Of a DNA stretch of 49,947 nucleotides, positions 16,100 to 23,015 are shown one piece after another; the first letter of the stretch is position 1, and every line of letters starts with the position of its first letter. The notes under the pieces were generated by a model. It saw only the letters and a list, made by a program, of their open reading frames with translations, did not search any database and had not been told where the DNA came from. The stretch comes from a virus: positions 1 to 49,947 of the IMG/VR virus record IMGVR_UViG_3300025141_000151; one strand, 5' to 3'. A program made the position numbers and the translations under genes.

Positions 16100-17022
16100 T
16101 CGTCTTCATACTCCTCTAGTCCCGCTACATTCTTGAGTAGTTCCATTGCCTTAGCCCGTATTACAGCGGGTGACGGCGGTTGTCCGCGCTGGACTATTCC
16201 CTCAATACGGGTGCAAGTAGCGTCAAGTAGTTCCTTAATTAGTGGCATGATTGAGGGTTGGCGCATACTGTCAGGCAATGGTTTCCAGAAGGCCCTCTCC
16301 CAATCTATACTACCATCACAAAATGACTTTCCATCCCAATACGCATACCTCCCATTTACGGCTTTTGCCAACTGAGATATCTCATAGAAGCACTTCACAT
16401 TAGGCTCCATGAAATCAGTGTGGAAACGTTCTATTGTATCATTAGGACCGGCCGAAGTGCTGTACCTATTACACTTCTCACACAGGTGGATTAGTTTATC
16501 TTTGTCAATTACGATTTTATAATCACAGTGAGTGCATTTCATAGTTTCATTTACCTCCTCAAGTGTCCAAGCATGATGGCATTTGCTACAACAGTAAATG
16601 GCTGGATTGTCTCTTGTTGGTAGAATAGTATCGAAACTAGTCGAACCACATGCATTGCATTTATTGCTTATAGATTCATCCTTCTTATTTTGACAGTCTA
16701 TCCGACCCTTAGAGCATGCTTTACAGAGATATTCTCTATTTGGTCCATTGGGCATACCGGTAGTCGCTGTTTCTCCACACTCGTAAGTGACCATTTTCTC
16801 AGTATCCTTTTTTAACCACACATTCTCGCAATGTTTGCAGTAACAAATTGTGGGCTCGAAGTCAACACGAGCGATAACGTCAACGTCAGGCGCACCACAT
16901 TTTGGGCATTTCATCGTCTCTTCCTTTTCATTTAGCCCTATAAACATACAAGTATGACAATAATCACCACCTACAGTTTGACTGCAATTAACTGAACCGC
17001 AAGACTGACACACAGTTATCAT
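16096..17022 (-). CDS. Tandem zinc-ribbon protein
   Basis: 308 residues. The N-terminal ~190 residues hold five cysteine-pair ribbons: CQSC...CHTC, CPKC...CKHC, C...CKAC, CNAC...CSKC and CTHC...CEKC. The second and fourth are clearly related in sequence (K-C-x-x-C-G...D...I-x-C-C/Y-x-K-C-x-x-x-W). The C-terminal ~110 residues are helical and without cysteine pairs ('MPLIKELLDATCTRIEGIVQ'). Zinc ribbons mostly bind nucleic acid or transcription machinery, so a regulator or DNA adaptor is possible. Both ends overlap neighbours by 4 nt. I do not recognise the full architecture. Confidence 0.75.
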   Translation of the reverse strand: MITVCQSCGSVNCSQTVGGDYCHTCMFIGLNEKEETMKCPKCGAPDVDVIARVDFEPTICYCKHCENVWLKKDTEKMVTYECGETATTGMPNGPNREYLCKACSKGRIDCQNKKDESISNKCNACGSTSFDTILPTRDNPAIYCCSKCHHAWTLEEVNETMKCTHCDYKIVIDKDKLIHLCEKCNRYSTSAGPNDTIERFHTDFMEPNVKCFYEISQLAKAVNGRYAYWDGKSFCDGSIDWERAFWKPLPDSMRQPSIMPLIKELLDATCTRIEGIVQRGQPPSPAVIRAKAMELLKNVAGLEEYEDE

Positions 17023-17612
17023 ATCCTAGTCATCCTCTTGTATGTTTCCGCCATTGCTAAGCAATCAGTTAATACTGCGATTGGCCTCTCCCGAGCCACC
17101 TTCATCGTTACACAAAGATAACTGAAACTGAACTTAGGGAATGGTGTCTCTGTTGAGCGCAACCCTGCCTTATCATTTAGGAATTGCGCTGTTGCACACA
17201 GGCTACGTTCGTGAAAGAAAAGCCTGTCATAGTCATCTTTGAGCCAATTTCTTAGGAAAAGTGTTTCCATGTGGCTGTAGACTAGTGGTATGATTTTACG
17301 TGGATTACCGTTTTTATCAGTACCGATCCCCATTCTACGTATCCAGTTCTCAAATGTGTCAATTGCATCGATTGACTCTATCCCTAGTTCTAATGCCTCG
17401 TAAAGATCTGCTTTTTTGATTTTAGCTCGATGTGGATGATCAGGTGCCTTCAGCATACGAAAAGAAGACTTAGTCTTATTACGATCTAAGCCATCTTTTA
17501 ACATGAGACAACCTATCTCAAGAATCTCGTGGAGGAACGGATTTTCCCCTGTCGTTGTCATTGCTAGTGCTACAATCGGTCGTCCGTTCAGATGCTGCAT
17601 GAATTTGGGCAT
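17019..17612 (-). CDS. DnaQ-like DEDDh exonuclease fold with missing catalytic residues
   Basis: 197 residues. 'IVALAMTTTGENPFLHEILEIG' (trimmed: VALAMTTTG...EILEIG) lines up with the ExoI motif xxhDhETTG...EIhEIG, but the two catalytic acids are A and T. 'PLVYSHMETLFLRNW' is in the place of ExoII (HN-x-FD) and lacks the Asp; 'RPIAVLTDCLAMAETY' matches ExoIII (HRAL-DA-A) with the His lost and only Asp kept. So the fold is recognisable but exonuclease activity is unlikely. It may be a structural or regulatory partner of the phage polymerase (inference). Its N-terminal codons overlap the upstream gene by 95 nt. Confidence 0.65.
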   Translation of the reverse strand: MPKFMQHLNGRPIVALAMTTTGENPFLHEILEIGCLMLKDGLDRNKTKSSFRMLKAPDHPHRAKIKKADLYEALELGIESIDAIDTFENWIRRMGIGTDKNGNPRKIIPLVYSHMETLFLRNWLKDDYDRLFFHERSLCATAQFLNDKAGLRSTETPFPKFSFSYLCVTMKVARERPIAVLTDCLAMAETYKRMTRI

Positions 17613-18069
17613 TACTCTTCTCTCCGTGCTCGTCGAACCAACGTAGGAACAAAAGATTACATATTACATGGGCCATAGTAGCAACCCCGCTCTTAGTATC
17701 TACACGTTCACCTTGCATGTAGGCACTAATGTGGCGCATTAAAGCACCTTCGTAACGCTCTATCCCTACCTCCATCCAGTTATTATCACTGTACTCGATT
17801 GCACCCAATGTGAGGACTTTGACTATTTCGTCGAGATAAGGCCAGAAGGGTTTCATCAGTTCCCATCTATTCTTGCCCTTATCGTGCTTGGTACCTAATG
17901 GTATCCCTCCTGCCCGCAGGTTGAGCGTGTCATTAGGGCCAAACTCTCCATCCGTGAACATTAGTCGCGCCGCCTTTTTCTCTTCATCTGTCATGGGCTT
18001 CCTAAACTCCTCTAGTGTCCGCTTATTCTCATCTAGGATGTGTTGTATGTATGGGTCTAGAGTGTGCAT
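17518..18069 (-). CDS. dATP/dGTP diphosphohydrolase-type protein (DUF5664-like)
   Basis: 183 residues. The segment 'KHDKGKNRWELMKPFWPYLD', 'VKVLTLGAIEYSDNNWMEVG', 'RYEGALMRHISAYMQGERVD' and 'MAHVICNLLFLRWF' is the hallmark of the phage dATP/dGTP diphosphohydrolase N-terminal family (K-D-x-K--W-L...G--KY--NW...AL-RH...G---D...G--H). Members cleave purine dNTPs and in some phages act with PurZ to shift the pool toward 2-aminoadenine. No PurZ is visible here. The last ~30 residues are low-complexity and overlap the exonuclease-fold gene in another frame. Confidence 0.75.
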   Translation of the reverse strand: MHTLDPYIQHILDENKRTLEEFRKPMTDEEKKAARLMFTDGEFGPNDTLNLRAGGIPLGTKHDKGKNRWELMKPFWPYLDEIVKVLTLGAIEYSDNNWMEVGIERYEGALMRHISAYMQGERVDTKSGVATMAHVICNLLFLRWFDEHGEKSNAQIHAASERTTDCSTSNDNDRGKSVPPRDS

Positions 18070-18308
18070 GCGTCACCACAGTCAGCCTCCTCTTCCGTGG
18101 TATCGGAAACTACCTCTGCCAAACACTCATACCGTCTGCCTATCTTTGTTTCCTCCATCAATCTGATTGTATACCTGATGGTTAGGAGGGTGTAATGACA
18201 GGGCTGAATCAAATGGATAGCACTCATAGCAGCCCTGTGCTGCAAGTCTATCCGCTGTTCAACTGTCAACTCATCGGTAGTTATCTCTTTTCGGCCTATG
18301 TAGGTCAT
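18057..18308 (-). CDS. Hypothetical small protein
   Basis: 83 residues; ATG at 18308 overlaps the upstream stop (ATGA). A helical middle ('TVEQRIDLQHRAAMSAIHLI') and an acidic C-terminus. Overlaps the following gene by 13 nt. No family recognised. Confidence 0.55.
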   Translation of the reverse strand: MTYIGRKEITTDELTVEQRIDLQHRAAMSAIHLIQPCHYTLLTIRYTIRLMEETKIGRRYECLAEVVSDTTEEEADCGDACTL

Positions 18309-18502
18309 GAGAGTGGTGGTCCTCCAACTATGAAACCGTGTTTGTTAGGATGGCCTGCTTTACCACAGGCGCTACATTGATAGAATTTATTGTTGGCTAT
18401 ATGTTCATAATCATGGGTACAACGCTCTTGTACAAATTTGATTGTGTCATCACGTTGCTTGTTTGCGAAATCAAGTATTGCCTTGGCTGTGTATGGGGTC
18501 AA
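18305..18502 (-). CDS. Small C-H-C-C zinc protein, family member A
   Basis: 65 residues, TTG start at 18502 preceded by GGGGAGG at suitable spacing. 'ILDFANKQRDDTIKFVQERC' and 'FYQCSACGKAG' align with the protein from 18669-18875 (NKQ helix, then C-x-H, then Y-x-C-x-x-C-G). The helix plus one C-x-H / C-x-x-C site suggests a single zinc fold. Function unknown; the copies are adjacent and probably arose by tandem duplication. Confidence 0.6.
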   Translation of the reverse strand: MTPYTAKAILDFANKQRDDTIKFVQERCTHDYEHIANNKFYQCSACGKAGHPNKHGFIVGGPPLS

Positions 18503-18672
18503 AAGTTATCCTCCCCTGTGATAGCAATTTCAGATACATGGCAGATACTACAATAAACAGGATCACGTTCCCGATCCCACTTATGTGGACATAATTCCCA
18601 TATTCTATGTATTTCTTCCCAATGCTTTTTCCAAGCGTCTTTTTTTGCCTGTTTCACTTCTGCTTCCGTCAT
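18499..18672 (-). CDS. Small C-H-C-C zinc protein, family member C
   Basis: 57 residues, ATG at 18672 overlapping the neighbour's stop (ATGA). The sequence is a charged helix 'KKDAWKKHWEEIHRIW' followed by 'CPHKWDRERDPVYCSICH', i.e. C-x-H-x(9)-Y-C-x-x-C spacing as in the flanking genes. It overlaps the next gene's TTG. It fits the same degenerate family as the neighbouring 65- and 68-residue proteins. Confidence 0.6.
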   Translation of the reverse strand: MTEAEVKQAKKDAWKKHWEEIHRIWELCPHKWDRERDPVYCSICHVSEIAITGEDNF

Positions 18673-18875
18673 GATTGCTTCCCCAATTTATGGACTGGGA
18701 TGATTTGACCGGCTTCATTAGCAACACCACATGCAGCACACACCTCACAAATGTAATATGTTTCCTGTGGGTACCATTCATGGCGACAGAGTTTCTGTAA
18801 CAACTGGAATAGTTCCTCGTGTTGCTTGTTGCTAAGGTCCATAATTTCCTTGATGTCGCATATCTCCAAACTCAT
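18669..18875 (-). CDS. Small C-H-C-C zinc protein, family member B
   Basis: 68 residues from ATG 18875, preceded by TAAGGTG. An ATG at 18902 lies inside the helicase gene without a ribosome site and is less likely. 'IMDLSNKQHEELFQLLQKLC' then 'RHEW...YYICEVCAACG' is the same layout as member A. It begins right at the stop of the PrimPol-helicase gene, so it is co-transcribed with replication functions. Confidence 0.6.
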   Translation of the reverse strand: MSLEICDIKEIMDLSNKQHEELFQLLQKLCRHEWYPQETYYICEVCAACGVANEAGQIIPVHKLGKQS

Positions 18876-18876
18876 A

Positions 18877-21537
18877 TCACACCTTAGATTTAAGAAACCC
18901 ATTAACTGGAATTAGTGACTTCTCGCCTATCTTTGACACGTTACAACTATGTGCTGTTCCTTTCGGTATGATGTTCCCAATATAATGACTACTGTCCTTA
19001 CCGCGGCCCTTAGGATACTTCTCTGGATTTAGCTCCTTACCGAACTTACGTTTCGTCCAGTTCAGTTCCGCAGTGGCGTCACTCGTCGCCAGGAAGAGGT
19101 CAAACAGATCACCATACTTAGTCGCCATGCCAGGAGCATATGAACATTGTTCCTCCAGGAATATCTCCACTTCGTTCCGATTCATGCCCTGTAATGCCTC
19201 CTTATGGGCACTTGTAATAGTAGGTAGATTAAGTCTACCAGTCGCTTCAGGCAGCTCAAGCCGCTGTATAGCGGCTAAGAAATCAGATGCTTCTTTCTCA
19301 AGTAACGATAGTAATGTTCGTTTGCTTATCTCCTCTGTTAGGTCATCCACAAAGATTATGACAATACGTGTATCACCTCTGAAGACTGGGCAGTAACTGT
19401 GATGATTTGCACACTGTACCCAATGCGTTGTATTCTTAGTATGGTAGGGGGCATGATACATCGGTCGAATCAATAGCTCCCTTCCTGTTACCCAATCTTT
19501 TATTCTATTGTGAGCGATCTTATTCGTTCCCAGATTAACCTCCTCTACTACACAAATGATTGCACCATCAAGTTCACCATTGAAATTGGAACTACTAGTT
19601 AAGGCTTGATCAGCGCGCTGATACCCTTTCGTCACTAAAAGTGATAGTGCCTCGTGAAAGATACTCTTTCCACTATTCTCTGGGCCATAAAAGAATAGAT
19701 AAGGTAGTGGCTCTGTGGGTTGCTGAAAGATACTCGCTATCCAACATTTAAGATAATCGCTCCCGGTTAGGATACCTGCATTTTGACACCACGCATTCTC
19801 TTTAACTGGACCGTCTAAATTTTCCCCACAGTGATCCAATATACGGAGCCAATTTGGGTAATTTAGTTCCTCTTCCTGTGTGGGGTGAAAACGAAATTGA
19901 GCAGCGTTAAAGTTCCATTCACGGTCACCAGGATACTCACTTTGAAAGGGCTTATTAACAAGTGACCATGGACGCTTAATCGCGTTACCGATGATTGACG
20001 TTACTTCATGGCTGTTTAATCCCTCCGCAGCTAGAGCTGCACGAATATGCACTAAGGGCTCACCTTTCCATGTTTCATCTGTGTGGATCATCCAGCCGGC
20101 GTCACTACCTGTTTGTTCAACGATGTGGCGTATGAAATCATCATAGTTCCCCATCTCTAATTCAGTTGAGGGTGATATCTGTGGTTTGGCGACTTTTGTC
20201 CATACTTTAGGCTTACGCAACCATGTCCCCATATCCTCTATTCTGTCATTCTTATCCCCTTCCACTTCAATGACTAATCGGCCATCCTTGGCTTGTTTGA
20301 GCTTAGTTTCACGTCCCTGCTGCCGCATTCCGACCTCAAAGAACACACCCATCATCTTCGCCGCAGCTGCCGCTGAATTAGTGTCCAAGAAGACGAAGCC
20401 ACCAGACGGATCTTCGATACCTTCGAATGCTTTGCATGTGGTTATGAAATCAGGCTCCCGATTATAAAAACATCTAGTCCATCCTTGACCGTCTTGATCC
20501 CACGATATGTCCTCCTGTACCCCCATACCGTATCTACGCACAACCCAAGCTCCCTTCCTAATGGGGAAGAGAAAGCAGTTGTGGGCGCTACTGTGGGAGC
20601 TATTGGTTCTGAATATACCCTTGAAAGAGAGTGCTGTGAAGGCATCGGCGAGATGTGACGTGTGCGTGACCAGCATATGGTGATCGCTATCCCACCACCA
20701 TACACATTCATTAGTATCTAACCATGCTATCAGTGCCTTGTGAGGTTCCTCAAGAGCCGCCTTAGTAAGTTGACCGTATAAGTCAGCAAAAGCAGTCTTA
20801 TTCTTAATTACACTAGGGGCATTCTTGCGTCGGTTACCCTTCACTACTTCGAGATGGTCACGCCAATTGATTGGAGGATCAATCTGCTCAGTTGATTCCT
20901 TCATCAATGTGAGTCCGTCGGTGCCAGCCATCTTTCTATGCCACACCCACAGAATACCGCCGCAAGCATCTACCTTCGACTGGAAGTCAATGGATGTAAG
21001 CGCTGCCAATTGACCAAGGACAGCCCTAGCCAGAGCAGCATGTTCAGTGTGGTTAACTGTAACATTGGGGTTGAGGTAGACGTAGATATGCAGGCCATTG
21101 CCAGAAGTAGATTTGCGAAGCTCAACCCAGGGTATATCAGATACGGCATCTATTATCTCCTTAATCTCTATATCGGTTAGCCCTTGCTTGTGACTGATTA
21201 TATCATCAAAATCAAAGGCTACCCACTCACTGCATTCCAATACCCAATTCCATCCTGTCAGACCTATGCCCTCAGCATGTACACTTAGGTCAAAGCGTAT
21301 TTCTGTATCAGTATATTCGGGTTCTGACATGGCCTTATACGGTATGCGTATCGGTTTCCATGTCGTTAAGTGGTCGGTCCATCCCTGCCACTTGTGTCCT
21401 AAATACTCGCCTTCAATACGCTCACCCTCACCTCGGGCTACATTTACCTGTACCTCCATTTCATGGCTATACTTCGATGCTAATTCAGGCAGTGTTTCAT
21501 TCTGTAAGAATAGCTGGATTGCCTTGGTCTTATTCAC
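18877..21537 (-). CDS. PrimPol (AEP primase)-SF3 helicase replication protein
   Basis: 886 residues. The N-terminal domain has the archaeo-eukaryotic primase motifs: 'WVAFDFDD' (residues 106-112, hhhDhD) and 'SGNGLHIYVYL' (about 145-155, sxH). The C-terminal domain is a superfamily 3 / D5-type helicase: Walker A GPENSGKS (about 618-625), Walker B 'AIICVVEEV', and a sensor region 'HWVQCANHHSYCP...DTRIVIIF'. Such fusions prime and unwind at the phage origin. It is the largest gene of the leftward block and lies next to the candidate origin at 22.5-23.0 kb. ATG 21537 overlaps the upstream stop. Confidence 0.85.
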   Translation of the reverse strand: MNKTKAIQLFLQNETLPELASKYSHEMEVQVNVARGEGERIEGEYLGHKWQGWTDHLTTWKPIRIPYKAMSEPEYTDTEIRFDLSVHAEGIGLTGWNWVLECSEWVAFDFDDIISHKQGLTDIEIKEIIDAVSDIPWVELRKSTSGNGLHIYVYLNPNVTVNHTEHAALARAVLGQLAALTSIDFQSKVDACGGILWVWHRKMAGTDGLTLMKESTEQIDPPINWRDHLEVVKGNRRKNAPSVIKNKTAFADLYGQLTKAALEEPHKALIAWLDTNECVWWWDSDHHMLVTHTSHLADAFTALSFKGIFRTNSSHSSAHNCFLFPIRKGAWVVRRYGMGVQEDISWDQDGQGWTRCFYNREPDFITTCKAFEGIEDPSGGFVFLDTNSAAAAAKMMGVFFEVGMRQQGRETKLKQAKDGRLVIEVEGDKNDRIEDMGTWLRKPKVWTKVAKPQISPSTELEMGNYDDFIRHIVEQTGSDAGWMIHTDETWKGEPLVHIRAALAAEGLNSHEVTSIIGNAIKRPWSLVNKPFQSEYPGDREWNFNAAQFRFHPTQEEELNYPNWLRILDHCGENLDGPVKENAWCQNAGILTGSDYLKCWIASIFQQPTEPLPYLFFYGPENSGKSIFHEALSLLVTKGYQRADQALTSSSNFNGELDGAIICVVEEVNLGTNKIAHNRIKDWVTGRELLIRPMYHAPYHTKNTTHWVQCANHHSYCPVFRGDTRIVIIFVDDLTEEISKRTLLSLLEKEASDFLAAIQRLELPEATGRLNLPTITSAHKEALQGMNRNEVEIFLEEQCSYAPGMATKYGDLFDLFLATSDATAELNWTKRKFGKELNPEKYPKGRGKDSSHYIGNIIPKGTAHSCNVSKIGEKSLIPVNGFLKSKV

Positions 21538-21800
21538 TTATGCCTCGATGCTTGCGCCTTCGCTTGAACTACAGGATTGCGAAAACCATGATTCTTGCCT
21601 CTCTTGAACCCTCTCCTCCTTCCTGTTTTCTTCTTTGCTGTGTAATGGCTTTTTGTCCAGTAGCCAACCAACCAACCCAACATAAAGACAGCCTGCTCTC
21701 TATTTACCTGGAATCTGTGCATGTAATCATTCACCAGATGATGACTAGGTTGGAATGATCGTGCCGCTGTCTCTAGTACGCCTAGCTCAGTTAAATTCAT
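21534..21800 (-). CDS. Hypothetical basic protein
   Basis: 88 residues; helical N-terminus ('VNDYMHRFQVNREQAVFMLG') and a very basic C-terminus ('KKKTGRRRGFKRGKNHGFR'), which suggests nucleic acid binding. Coupled by ATGA to the helicase downstream and to the gene upstream. Confidence 0.6.
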   Translation of the reverse strand: MNLTELGVLETAARSFQPSHHLVNDYMHRFQVNREQAVFMLGWLVGYWTKSHYTAKKKTGRRRGFKRGKNHGFRNPVVQAKAQASRHK

Positions 21801-21988
21801 GTGTTCACCTTTTGATCGGGTAATCTTTCCAATTCCTTCTTGGCCTCCTCTAATACATTACGAATTCGAGTAGTCCGCATAAATGTTTCATAATCAAGTT
21901 GTTTGACACCACCCCTGTGGTGGATAATAGGTACCACTTCATTGTCCAACTTACGCATAGTCGCTGTTACTTTACTTAGCGCGCTCAT
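21797..21988 (-). CDS. Hypothetical small protein
   Basis: 63 residues, charged and helical ('VLEEAKKELERLPDQ'). Its start overlaps the end of the coiled-coil gene upstream by 17 nt. No family recognised. Confidence 0.5.
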   Translation of the reverse strand: MSALSKVTATMRKLDNEVVPIIHHRGGVKQLDYETFMRTTRIRNVLEEAKKELERLPDQKVNT

Positions 21989-22313
21989 CTTTGTACTCCT
22001 TGACTACAGAATCAAATTCATTCAGGACAGTCTCGATTAGTAGTTTCTTAAATTTGTCTCGTAACCATTGTGGGTCACGCAACTCAATGCAGGCCATCTG
22101 CCACCTGAAATTCAAACATAGATCAAGATAGCCAGTGGTAAAATGATGTTCAATAGCCTCCTTAATAGGACCTAATTGTTGCCATTTGGTATAGGTTATG
22201 TCATCAAGTTGCTCCTGAAGGGTATCAATGTGGGCCACCGCATTCTTTAGTTGATTACGTAATCGGAAGTTGCTCTCTTTTGCTCGTTGGTACTCAGTTA
22301 ATAGTTTCTTCAT
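21972..22313 (-). CDS. Hypothetical coiled-coil protein
   Basis: 113 residues. The first ~45 residues form a heptad-like coiled coil ('LRNQLKNAVAHIDTLQEQLD'), followed by a helical C-terminus. ATG at 22313 overlaps the upstream stop. The coding sequence contains TGATTACGTAATC near its 5' end, resembling the origin palindromes. Function unknown. Confidence 0.6.
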   Translation of the reverse strand: MKKLLTEYQRAKESNFRLRNQLKNAVAHIDTLQEQLDDITYTKWQQLGPIKEAIEHHFTTGYLDLCLNFRWQMACIELRDPQWLRDKFKKLLIETVLNEFDSVVKEYKDERAK

Positions 22314-22504
22314 GGACGTTCTCCATGCAATATCTCCGCTACACGTTGGTTGATGTAGCTTCTGTTTATGTAATCACTCACGTGATGGTAAGACGATTTA
22401 CATGTAGGGATAGTCGGCCCACTGTATGGCAGACTGTACATCCTACGCATGTGCTCCTTCGTGTACGTGCGCCTCTTTTTAATAAGGTTAATGCACGCGC
22501 CCAT
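22310..22504 (-). CDS. Small basic helical protein, first gene of the leftward block
   Basis: 64 residues from ATG 22504, preceded by a strong CAGGAGG; the upstream GTG at 22543 is rejected because it lacks such a site. 'RRTYTKEHMRRMYSLPY' and 'VSDYINRSYINQRVAEIL' could form a DNA-binding helix pair. Being first after the origin region it could be autoregulatory (inference only). Confidence 0.55.
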   Translation of the reverse strand: MGACINLIKKRRTYTKEHMRRMYSLPYSGPTIPTCKSSYHHVSDYINRSYINQRVAEILHGERP

Positions 22505-22556
22505 AATCAATTCCTCCTGTTCTACTTTATCCAACTGTAGCACGCGACGACAGAGG

Positions 22557-22595
22557 TGATTGTGTAATCAAAAGCGCAGACTGATTACGAAATCA
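22557..22595. promoter_or_regulatory. Two TGATT-N4-AATCA palindromes, left of the inverted repeat
   Basis: TGATTGTGTAATCA at 22557-22570 and TGATTACGAAATCA at 22582-22595; start-to-start spacing 25 bp. They lie 53-91 bp upstream of the first leftward gene, where an operator or initiator site would be expected. Confidence 0.8.
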
Positions 22596-22621
22596 AATGC
22601 TGACATTTATTAGCTAGTAAA

Positions 22622-22857
22622 TGATTTGATTACACGGCGTGTAGGACTTTTACCTACTATATTCCCAAAAAACCGAAAAACGGAACTATGTAGTTCCTAA
22701 TATTTCTCTAGCACTCTCTTTTCTATCTCTCTATTATGTAGTAGAACTATATTTCCTTTGTAGTAAAGTATGTAAGTAAGAATAGAAGAAAGTCCGATTT
22801 TACGGCTTTTTGGGAATATAGTGGTATGTAGGTTGAAAGCGTCGTGTAATCAAATCA
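22622..22857. repeat. Long imperfect inverted repeat in the origin region
   Basis: Left arm starts TGATTTGATTACACG (22622-22636) and right arm ends with its exact complement CGTGTAATCAAATCA (22843-22857). Further in, ACTATATTCCCAAAAA (22656-22671) pairs exactly with TTTTTGGGAATATAGT (22807-22822), followed on both sides by similar CCG-rich/A-rich stretches up to about 22686 and 22791. The arms are thus ~65 bp each and enclose ~105 bp. Confidence 0.85.
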
Positions 22858-22870
22858 TTTTCGACATTAT

Positions 22871-23000
22871 TGATTATACAATCACTTGATTCTGTAATCA
22901 CTTATTAACCTGGTGATTATGTAATCAAGTAAGTACATAGGAGGAACCTAATGCGTTGATACTTACGATGAGGTGAGTGTGAGTGTTGATTGTGTAATCA
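22871..23000. promoter_or_regulatory. Four TGATT-N4-AATCA palindromes, right of the inverted repeat
   Basis: TGATTATACAATCA (22871-22884), TGATTCTGTAATCA (22887-22900), TGATTATGTAATCA (22914-22927) and TGATTGTGTAATCA (22987-23000). The last ends immediately before the GAAGGAGAG ribosome site of the ParB-like gene, so a bound protein would repress that gene. Perfect 5+4+5 symmetry indicates a dimeric DNA-binding protein. Confidence 0.85.
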
Positions 23001-23015
23001 GAAGGAGAGAGAACG

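Larger units (their letters stand above)
22505..23015. other. Candidate replication origin and divergent control region
   Basis: A 511-bp gene-free region between the leftward PrimPol-helicase block and the rightward ParB-like gene. It holds a ~236-bp imperfect inverted repeat (22622-22857), an AT-rich, strongly pyrimidine-biased centre (about 22695-22735), a GGAACTA/TAGTTCC palindrome (22682-22697) and six TGATT-N4-AATCA palindromes, two on the left and four on the right. This combination next to an initiator-type primase-helicase is typical of phage origins. No coding frame in the region looks real. Confidence 0.65.

Noticed and set aside
22505-22543. GTG 22543 as start of the first leftward gene
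   Set aside because: No ribosome site; ATG 22504 has CAGGAGG upstream.
22310-23015. Search for tRNA genes or a riboswitch in the intergenic region
   Set aside because: No cloverleaf arms or CCA-like acceptor pattern seen; the symmetry is explained by DNA palindromes.
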